A DNA stretch of 55,254 bases. It comes from Bacteroidales bacterium UBA3764. GTDB lineage: Bacteria; Bacteroidota; Bacteroidia; Bacteroidales; UBA932. The stretch's first letter is position 1. Each line of letters starts with the position of its first letter. Made by a program: the position numbers and the translations under genes. The DNA lies in assembly GCA_002371115.1 (NCBI GenBank), contig DFFY01000097.1:5222-60475 (forward strand), given 5' to 3'. Of this stretch, positions 48,097 to 55,254 are shown one piece after another. Under the pieces are notes generated by a model. That model saw nothing but the letters and a program-made list of their open reading frames with translations. It did no database searches and was not told the origin of the DNA.

Positions 48097-49335
48097 ATGG
48101 CAAACCATATCAAAGATATCAACCTGTGGGAGAGCGGCGAGCTCAAGCTGAGCTGGGTCCGGAGCCACATGCCCCTGCTGGACGGCATCCAGAAGGATTT
48201 TGAGAAAACGCTGCCGTTCAAGGGGCTCAAGGTGGCCCTGAGCGTGCACCTGGAGGCCAAGACGGCCCACCTGTGCGAGGTGTTGGCGGCTGGTGGGGCC
48301 GATATGTACATCACCGGTTCCAACCCGCTGAGCACCCAGGACGACGTGGCTGCCGCACTGGTGCACGAGGGCCTCAACGTCTTCGCCATCCACGGCTGCA
48401 CTCAGGAGGAATACTTCGCGGACATCCGCCGCGTCCTGTCGGCCGGCCCCAACATTATCATTGACGATGGCGGCGACCTGGTAACCACCCTGCACAAGGA
48501 GTTCCCGGAGCTGGTTCCGGGCGTGATTGGCGGCTGCGAGGAAACCACCACCGGCATCCTGCGCCTGAAGGCCATGGACGCCGCTGGCGCGCTCAAGTTT
48601 CCCATGATGCTGGTGAACGATGCAGACTGCAAGCACCTGTTCGACAACCGTTATGGCACCGGCCAGAGCGTGTGGGACGGCATCAACCGCACCACCAACC
48701 TCATCGTCGCGGGTAAAAACGTGGTGGTGGCTGGCTACGGCTGGTGCGGCAAGGGCGTGGCCATGCGGGCCAAGGGCCTGGGCGCAGAGGTCATCGTCAC
48801 GGAAGTGGATCCTGTGAAGGCCATGGAGGCGGTGATGGACGGCTTCAAGGTGATGCCCATGCTGGAGGCCGCCGGGCAGGGCGATTTCTTTGTGACGGTG
48901 ACGGGCTGCGAGGATGTGATTGGCCCGGAAGCCTTCCTGCGCATGAAGGACGGGGCCATCTGCTGCAACGCCGGGCACTTTGACGTGGAGGTGGCCGTGG
49001 CCAAGCTCAAGGCCATGGCGGTGTCCCATCGGCCCGCGCGCAACAACATCGAGGCATATACGCTGGCAAACGGCCGTACCGTGTACATCATTGCGGAGGG
49101 CCGATTGGTGAACCTCGCGGCAGGCGACGGCCATCCGGCCGAGATCATGGACATGTCGTTTGCCATCCAGGCACTCAGCGCCCGCTATCTGGTGGAGCAC
49201 AAAGGCCGGCTGAGCGCCCGCCTGAACAATGTCCCGCGGGAGATTGACCAGGAAATCGCGTTCCGCAAACTCGCGGACTGGGGCGTCCGGATCGACACCC
49301 TTACCCCTGAACAGAAGAAGTATATTTTTGGATGA
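48097..49335 (+). CDS. ahcY: S-adenosylhomocysteinase, archaeal/Thermotoga-like short form
   Basis: The enzyme splits S-adenosylhomocysteine into adenosine and homocysteine, using bound NAD. At 412 residues it is shorter than the 430-470-residue mesophilic forms, lacking their insertion. It has SVHLEAKTAHLCEVLAAGGADMYITGSNPLSTQDDVAAAL, where classic enzymes read CNIFSTQDHAAAA, then GGCEETTTGILRL, NDADCKHLFDNRYGTGQS and the NAD loop VVAGYGWCGKGVA. The C-terminus ends EQKKYIFG rather than KPDHYRY. This is the variant known from Thermotoga and archaea. It heads an ahcY-nhaA-fabG operon. The ATG at 48097 follows the promoter by 20 nt. Confidence 0.93.
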   Translation: MANHIKDINLWESGELKLSWVRSHMPLLDGIQKDFEKTLPFKGLKVALSVHLEAKTAHLCEVLAAGGADMYITGSNPLSTQDDVAAALVHEGLNVFAIHGCTQEEYFADIRRVLSAGPNIIIDDGGDLVTTLHKEFPELVPGVIGGCEETTTGILRLKAMDAAGALKFPMMLVNDADCKHLFDNRYGTGQSVWDGINRTTNLIVAGKNVVVAGYGWCGKGVAMRAKGLGAEVIVTEVDPVKAMEAVMDGFKVMPMLEAAGQGDFFVTVTGCEDVIGPEAFLRMKDGAICCNAGHFDVEVAVAKLKAMAVSHRPARNNIEAYTLANGRTVYIIAEGRLVNLAAGDGHPAEIMDMSFAIQALSARYLVEHKGRLSARLNNVPREIDQEIAFRKLADWGVRIDTLTPEQKKYIFG

Positions 49336-50747
49336 TGGCATTGATTCCTATTTATTGGTGGAACAAGGAAGTGCACAACTTCCGCATTTCGCAAAAGAGT
49401 TTTCGCAAGCAGCCGTGGGCGAACGGTGTTATCCTGCTGGGCTGCGTAGTGCTGGCCATGTTGCTGGCCAACCTGCCCTTCACGAAAGAGGCGTATCACA
49501 ATTTCCTGCATACGGAGCTGACCGCCCATGTGGCCTCGCCGGACGGGCTGGTGGATTGGTACTTCCCGCGGGACATGACCATGGAGAAGTTCATCAACGA
49601 CATCCTCATGGTGGTGTTCTTCTTCACGGTGGGCCTGGAAATCAAGCGCGAGGTGGTGTGTGGGGAGTTATCGTCCTTCAAAAAAGCCATATTGCCGGTG
49701 ATTGCCGCCTTCGGTGGCGTGGTGATGCCGGCGCTCATCTTCACCTTTGTCAATAAAGGCACGCTGGCCGCTTCCGGCTGGGGCATTCCTACGGCCACGG
49801 ACATTGCGTTTGCGGTGGGCATCCTCTCCATCCTGGGAGACAAGGTGCCCGTTTCGCTGAAGGTGTTCCTGACGGCGCTGGCCATTGCCGATGACCTTAT
49901 AGCCATCCTGGTGGTGGCGCTGTTCTACGGCGGCAACATCAACCTGCCGCTGCTGCTGGTAGCGCTGTGCGTGGTGCTCTTTGTGGCGCTCATGAAACGC
50001 CTGGGAGAGAAGCGCTTAGGCTTCTACTTTGTCCCGGCCATCATTGTGTGGTTCCTGTTCTACTACAGCGGCATCCACGCCACCATGACGGGCGTGGTCA
50101 TGGCCATGTTCATCCCCATGGAGGCCCGCTACAACAAGGCCAAGTTCCACAGACGGTCCAAAATCCTGTGGTCGGGCTTGGTGGAGGCGGAGGCCGCCCA
50201 GGTTGGGGCCGATTTTCCCAATGGGCCCGAGCGGCATTACCTGCGCCGGCTCAGTAGCCTTACCCGGAAAACCATTCCGCCGTCCTACCGGCTGGAGCAC
50301 ACGCTGAACCCCATCGTCAATTTTCTGATTATGCCGGTGTTCGCCCTTGCCAATGCGGGGGTGGAAATTACGGACATCTCCTATTTCAATGTGTTCAAGG
50401 CCGTGGACCCTGTATTGGGCAGCGTGGGGCTGGGCGTTTTCCTGGGCCTGCTGCTGGGTAAGCCGGTGGGCATTACGCTGGCGTCCTGGATTGCCATCAA
50501 GTGCAAGGTGGGCGCCATGCCGGACAAGGCGTCCTGGCCCATGCTCTTTGCCGTGGCGTGTTTGGGCGGTATCGGCTTTACCATGAGTATCTTTGTGGAT
50601 ACGCTGTCATTCGCCGGGCCGGACATTGCGCCGGAGGTGACGCAGCACCTGCGGGACGCCGGTAAAATCGCTGTACTCATGGGCTCGCTTTGTTCCGGCA
50701 TCCTGGGCTCCGTGCTCATCAATTTGGTGTATAAGTTAAAGAAATAA
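49332..50747 (+). CDS. nhaA: Na+/H+ antiporter NhaA
   Basis: The 471-residue inner-membrane protein exports Na+ in exchange for protons. Family motifs are FFFTVGLEIKREVV, PTATDIAFAVGILSILG and ALAIADDLIAILVVALFY, with the ion-binding Asp pair. Further markers are GIHATMTGVVMAMFIP, VNFLIMPVFALANAGV and GIGFTMSIFV. A longer cytoplasmic loop (about residues 270-320) than in E. coli NhaA is typical of Bacteroidota. It overlaps ahcY by 4 bp and is followed by fabG after 1 nt. Confidence 0.96.
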   Translation: MMALIPIYWWNKEVHNFRISQKSFRKQPWANGVILLGCVVLAMLLANLPFTKEAYHNFLHTELTAHVASPDGLVDWYFPRDMTMEKFINDILMVVFFFTVGLEIKREVVCGELSSFKKAILPVIAAFGGVVMPALIFTFVNKGTLAASGWGIPTATDIAFAVGILSILGDKVPVSLKVFLTALAIADDLIAILVVALFYGGNINLPLLLVALCVVLFVALMKRLGEKRLGFYFVPAIIVWFLFYYSGIHATMTGVVMAMFIPMEARYNKAKFHRRSKILWSGLVEAEAAQVGADFPNGPERHYLRRLSSLTRKTIPPSYRLEHTLNPIVNFLIMPVFALANAGVEITDISYFNVFKAVDPVLGSVGLGVFLGLLLGKPVGITLASWIAIKCKVGAMPDKASWPMLFAVACLGGIGFTMSIFVDTLSFAGPDIAPEVTQHLRDAGKIAVLMGSLCSGILGSVLINLVYKLKK

Positions 50748-50748
50748 T

Positions 50749-51495
50749 ATGGGACTTTTATCTGGTAAAGTGGCCCTCATTACGGGCGCTGCAAGGGGAA
50801 TCGGCAAAGCCATCGCCCTTAAATATGCTGCCGAAGGCGCAGACATTGCTTTCACGGACCTGGAGATTAACGAGGTGGCGTTACAGACCGTTTCGGAGCT
50901 GGAGGCCTTGGGTGTGAAGGTGAAGGGCTATGCCTCCAATGCCGCCAATTTTGACGAGACGCAGGAGGTGGTGGCCCAGGTGGTGGCCGATTTTGGCCGT
51001 ATCGACATTCTTGTAAATAATGCCGGCATTACCAAGGACGGCCTGGTGATGCGCATGAGCGAAGGCCAGTGGGATGCGGTGATTGCCGTGAACATGAAGA
51101 GCGCCTTCAATTTCCTGCACGCCGTGGTGCCGGTGATGGCCCGCCAGAAGAGCGGGAGCATCATCAACATGGCTTCCATTGCCGGGCAAACAGGCAATCC
51201 GGGCCAGGTGAACTACTCCGCCTCTAAGGCCGGCCTCATTGCCATGGCCAAGTCTGTGGCCAAGGAGATGGGGCCCCGCGGCATCCGGGCCAATGCCATC
51301 GCCCCGGGCTATGTGCTCACGGAAATGACGGAGGTCCTGCCCCAGGCCGTGAAGGACGAGTTCATCAAGCTCATTCCGCTGAAGCGCGGCGCCACCGTGG
51401 AGGAAGTGGCCAACGTGGCCCTCTTCCTGGGCTCCGACCTCTCCTCCTACGTCACCGGCCAGGTCATCGCCGTGAACGGCGGCATGTATTGTTAA
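50749..51495 (+). CDS. fabG: 3-oxoacyl-[acyl-carrier-protein] reductase
   Basis: The 248-residue short-chain dehydrogenase reduces beta-ketoacyl-ACP in fatty-acid elongation. It has the NADPH loop TGAARGIGKAIA, NNAG near residue 87, the catalytic Ser-Tyr-Lys (NMASIAGQTGNPGQVNYSASKAG) and the FabG-type C-terminus SSYVTGQVIAVNGGMYC. It is the last gene of the ahcY operon. Association of ahcY, nhaA and fabG has no clear metabolic logic. Confidence 0.93.
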   Translation: MGLLSGKVALITGAARGIGKAIALKYAAEGADIAFTDLEINEVALQTVSELEALGVKVKGYASNAANFDETQEVVAQVVADFGRIDILVNNAGITKDGLVMRMSEGQWDAVIAVNMKSAFNFLHAVVPVMARQKSGSIINMASIAGQTGNPGQVNYSASKAGLIAMAKSVAKEMGPRGIRANAIAPGYVLTEMTEVLPQAVKDEFIKLIPLKRGATVEEVANVALFLGSDLSSYVTGQVIAVNGGMYC

Positions 51496-51518
51496 GTTGC
51501 CCTATTCCACAAGCCCTC

Positions 51519-51597
51519 TTTGTCATACGTAGGCCGCCTTTCTTTGTCATACGTAGGCCGCCTTTCTCTGTCATACCGAGCGAAGCGAGTGTATCTC
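51519..51597 (+). repeat. tandem 24-bp repeats running into the dispersed GTCATACCGAG element
   Basis: Two exact 24-bp units, TTTGTCATACGTAGGCCGCC plus TTTC, lie at 51519-51542 and 51543-51566. A third diverges into GTCATACCGAGCGAAGCGAG, continuing to TGTATCTC at 51597, matching the reverse complement of 33088-33115. Confidence 0.85.
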
Positions 51598-51605
51598 ATT
51601 TAACA

Positions 51606-51710
51606 CTGGCCGCTAACCCATTGATACATAACCCTTTCCTGATAATCCTCGGCCCCTTTTGCGCCGAGGAATATCCGTAACTCGCTGTGCGCAAAGGGTT
51701 TACCGGCCAG
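51606..51710. repeat. hairpin element A
   Basis: Outer stem CTGGCCG (51606-51612) with CGGCCAG (51704-51710); inner stem AATCCTCGGC (51644-51653) with GCCGAGGA (51663-51670). It is related to elements B and C. An adjoining hairpin, GCCAGCC-N9-GGCTGGC, follows at 51706-51728. Confidence 0.75.
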
Positions 51711-51742
51711 CCCAATCTTGCGGCTGGCAGGAGGGGCAAAAA

Positions 51743-51857
51743 CCACGCTGGTTAATAACTTGTTGAGTATCAGTCGTTTCCTGTAAATCTTCGGCGCAAA
51801 AGGAGCCGAGGATTTTCAGTATTCTGCTGAGTATCAGGCACTTGGCAGCCAGCGTGG
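51743..51857. repeat. hairpin element B
   Basis: Outer stem CCACGCTGG (51743-51751) with CCAGCGTGG (51849-51857), a perfect 9-bp inverted repeat of different sequence from A and C. Inner stem AATCTTCGGC (51786-51795) with GCCGAGGATT (51805-51814), where one C has become T to give a G-U pair. The loop is GCAAAAGGA. Confidence 0.78.
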
Positions 51858-51872
51858 CGTGGGGGATTTCTG

Positions 51873-51918
51873 TTTGCAACCGGGTTGCAGCAAGGAGTGC
51901 GTACCTTTGTTGCAACAA
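51873..51918 (+). promoter_or_regulatory. P-ATPase promoter with GTTGCAAC-type operator
   Basis: TACCTTTG at 51902-51909 lies 21 nt before the ATG. It overlaps a 12-bp perfect palindrome TTGTTGCAACAA (51907-51918). About 25 bp upstream is an inverted repeat TGCAAC-CGG-GTTGCA (51875-51889). The shared TGCAAC/GTTGCA half-sites suggest one metal-responsive repressor, possibly Fur/Zur-like, blocking the promoter. The regulator gene is not in the window. Confidence 0.6.
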
Positions 51919-51930
51919 AAGTTGTAAATC

Positions 51931-53829
<1,899 letters not shown>

Positions 53830-53835
53830 CAGGAG

Positions 53836-53864
53836 AGGGGGCATATGGCCACCCTATGCCCCCT
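53836..53864 (+). terminator. hairpin after the P-ATPase gene
   Basis: GGGGGCATA (53837-53845) pairs with TATGCCCCC (53855-53863), about 10 bp counting the flanking A-T pair. A strong T-run is lacking, so termination may be weak or help the following element C. Confidence 0.6.
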
Positions 53865-53879
53865 TCCGTCACCTTTACT

Positions 53880-53988
53880 GGCTGGTCGCTAAATCATTGA
53901 CACATAGCGTTTTCCTGAAAATCCTCGGCGCAAAAAGAGCCGAGGATTATTAGCATCTTGCTGATAATCAGGTACTTACCGACCAGCC
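53880..53988. repeat. hairpin element C
   Basis: Outer stem GGCTGGTCG (53880-53888) with CGACCAGCC (53980-53988); inner stem AATCCTCGGC (53920-53929) with GCCGAGGATT (53939-53948), loop GCAAAAAGA. The body (TTGACACATAGCG, TTTCCTGAAAATCC) aligns with elements A and B, while the outer stem differs but stays paired. Confidence 0.78.
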
Positions 53989-54015
53989 TGCTGGAAGCGG
54001 TTTTGGACAGAAGTG

Positions 54016-54023
54016 TATCTTTG
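54016..54023 (+). promoter_or_regulatory. comF promoter -7 box
   Basis: TATCTTTG at 54016-54023, 4 nt before the ATG at 54028, so the mRNA should be leaderless. No TTTG at the -33 distance. Confidence 0.62.
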
Positions 54024-54027
54024 CACC

Positions 54028-54741
54028 ATGATACGCGAAGTGATGGACTTGGTGATGCCGCGGGAATGCCTGGTGTGCGGGCGGCAGTTGGGGCTGCAGG
54101 AGCAGCACCTGTGTATTTGGTGTGCGGCAGATTTGCCGGAGACGCACAACTGGGAACAGGCCCACAACCCCATGGCGGACCAGTTCAACGCCCTGTTGGA
54201 GCGGCAGCGGCCAGAAGGAGAAAACATGCAGTATGCCTTTGCCGCCGCGCTGCTGTTCTATCACCATGAAAACCCCTACAAACTCATTCCTCGCTCCCTC
54301 AAGTACGGCGGCAACATCCAGGCAGGACGATTCTTCGCCAAGCGGCTGGGAGCCCACATGGCCCGGCAGGCGCATTTTGCCGATGTGGACACGGTGCTGC
54401 CCGTCCCGCTGCACTGGTGGCGGCAATGGCGCCGCGGCTACAATCAGGCGGAGGTGATAGCCGCCCAGCTGGCCCAGGCCCTGCATGCGCAGCTCCGCAC
54501 CGGAGACCTGGTCCGTGTCCGGCGCACCCGCAGCCAGACCAGGCTGGACGCGGAGGCCCGCGTAAAGAACGTGCAAGGCGTTTTTGCCCTCAGGCACGCC
54601 TTTCCGGCCAAGCATGTCCTCCTGGTGGACGACACCTTCACCACCGGAGCCACCCTCGCCGCCTGCTACAACGCAGTACGGAGCGCCCTGGGGCCCTCCG
54701 TACGCATCTCCATTGCCACCTTGGCCGTTGTACAGGCCTAA
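54028..54741 (+). CDS. comF: ComF family phosphoribosyltransferase-like protein
   Basis: The 237-residue protein has an N-terminal Cys pair set (CLVCGRQLG and CIWCAADL) that probably binds zinc and a C-terminal PRTase fold with the PRPP loop LLVDDTFTTGATLAAC. Also typical are PVPLHWWRQWRRGYNQAEVIA and RTRSQTRLDAEARVKNVQGVF. ComF is needed for DNA uptake in naturally transformable bacteria, while its role in Bacteroidales is unclear. The ATG at 54028 was chosen over the in-frame GTG at 54013, which lies in the promoter box. Confidence 0.92.
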   Translation: MIREVMDLVMPRECLVCGRQLGLQEQHLCIWCAADLPETHNWEQAHNPMADQFNALLERQRPEGENMQYAFAAALLFYHHENPYKLIPRSLKYGGNIQAGRFFAKRLGAHMARQAHFADVDTVLPVPLHWWRQWRRGYNQAEVIAAQLAQALHAQLRTGDLVRVRRTRSQTRLDAEARVKNVQGVFALRHAFPAKHVLLVDDTFTTGATLAACYNAVRSALGPSVRISIATLAVVQA

Positions 54742-54745
54742 CCGG

Positions 54746-55254
54746 CTATTGCATGTAGCGGAAGTAAACGGCAGCCGCGGCGGTGACGGCGGCGGTTTCC
54801 GTGCGGAGGCGGGAGGCGCCCAGGTGCACGGGAATGTAGCCCTGAGCCAGCGCCAGCCGGGCTTCTTCCGGAGAAAAGTCCCCTTCCGGGCCGATGAGAA
54901 CGGTAACAGAAGTCCCCTCATACCCCTCCAGGGCCTCCCGGATGCTGATGCGCGGGGCGTCCTCCTCCTCGAAGCAGTATGCGATGAGTTTGAGAGATTC
55001 TTCGCTTCGCTCAGAATGACAGGAGGGGAGCTCCGCCAGCCCCTTGTCATCCTGAGGAGCATCAGCGACGAAGGAGCTCACGCTCACGGGCTCCCAAATC
55101 TCCGGAATCCGCGCCTTGAGCGACTGCTTGGTGGCGGAGAGCGCAATGCGCTGCGCCCGCTCGGTCTTGTACACCCGCCGCTCGGAGCGCTCGCCAATGA
55201 GCGGAACAATGACATCGACCCCCAGCTCCGTGGCCTTTTCCACGAACCACTCGA
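54746..55254 (-). CDS. rsmE: 16S rRNA (uracil1498-N3)-methyltransferase, 5' end outside window
   Basis: RsmE methylates U1498 of 16S rRNA using SAM with a SPOUT knot. The visible part starts in EWFVEKATELGVDVIVPL and includes RSERRVYKTERAQRI, ATKQSLKARIPEI, VLIGPEGDFSPEEARLA and HLGASRLRTETAAVTAAAAVYF. Between VSSFV and KLIAYC is an unusual insert of roughly 25 residues containing SCHSERSEESL. That peptide is the translation of the dispersed GAGCGAAGCGAAGAATCT repeat read on this strand, and a second repeat-like stretch lies next to it. The insert falls between conserved blocks, so the enzyme may still work. Confidence 0.92.
   Translation of the reverse strand, partial: EWFVEKATELGVDVIVPLIGERSERRVYKTERAQRIALSATKQSLKARIPEIWEPVSVSSFVADAPQDDKGLAELPSCHSERSEESLKLIAYCFEEEDAPRISIREALEGYEGTSVTVLIGPEGDFSPEEARLALAQGYIPVHLGASRLRTETAAVTAAAAVYFRYMQ
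54995..55080 (-). repeat. two dispersed repeats inside rsmE
   Basis: 54995-55021 is the reverse complement of the TGTCATTCTGAGCGAAGCGA family also found before mdh. 55044-55080 (TTGTCATCCTGAGGAGC running to ACGAAGGAGCTCA, plus strand) is a second, related repeat type. Both are in frame with rsmE and free of stops. Confidence 0.8.

Noticed and set aside
47778..48401. 207-residue minus-strand frame between pepP and ahcY
   Set aside because: Much of it is antisense to ahcY and the rest is repeat-like intergenic sequence; no ribosome site or family match.

Overview
The window is a 55 kb chromosomal segment from a member of the Bacteroidota, almost certainly order Bacteroidales. Three things point there: promoters of the Bacteroides type (TTTG, about 20 nt, then TAnnTTTG) in front of most transcription units; gene content such as type III glutamine synthetase, fused FeoA-FeoB, an archaeal/Thermotoga-like S-adenosylhomocysteinase and a Bacteroides-type malate dehydrogenase; and many SPII lipoproteins and small outer-membrane barrels. 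Most of the window is GC-rich core genome. I cannot name a genus; an uncultured gut or rumen lineage is plausible.

Layout. 1-10.7 kb: CotH-like protein (cut by the window edge), a hicA-hicB-tsaE operon, comM, a lipoprotein, ispE, an EnvC-like/TPR operon, and a divergent ECF sigma factor with an anti-sigma/barrel fusion. 10.7-17 kb: anaerobic ribonucleotide reductase (nrdD, nrdG), a phosphopantetheinyl transferase with a structured leader, mdh and sdaA. 17-24.5 kb: a RAYT-type Y1 transposase between two inverted arrays of 32-bp palindromes, queH, two outer-membrane barrels, feoAB and an NhaC-family antiporter, with further palindrome arrays after feoAB and after the antiporter. 24.5-33.1 kb: a visibly AT-richer island of secreted lipoproteins and surface proteins, bounded on both sides by the same arrays and carrying two near-identical copies of a promoter, structured leader and signal-peptide cassette. 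33.1-47.7 kb: candidate sRNA, hemerythrin-LuxR-apt operon, CBS-less IMP dehydrogenase, glnN-glmS, guaA, and a pepP/CorA-like/GNAT operon. 47.7-55.3 kb: ahcY-nhaA-fabG, hairpin elements with covarying outer stems, a Zn/Cd-type P-ATPase behind a palindromic operator, comF, and rsmE (cut by the window edge) carrying in-frame dispersed repeats.

The best candidates for something undescribed are: (1) the REP-like palindrome family (14 units in 5 arrays, mostly 51-bp period) with its flanked RAYT transposase; (2) the duplicated roughly 220-nt structured leader, which ends in a terminator-like stem and U-run before lipoprotein genes; and (3) the covarying hairpin elements at 51.6-54.0 kb. Several promoters lie only 2-8 nt from the start codon, implying frequent leaderless transcription. 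All functional calls come from reading the sequence; no database search was run.
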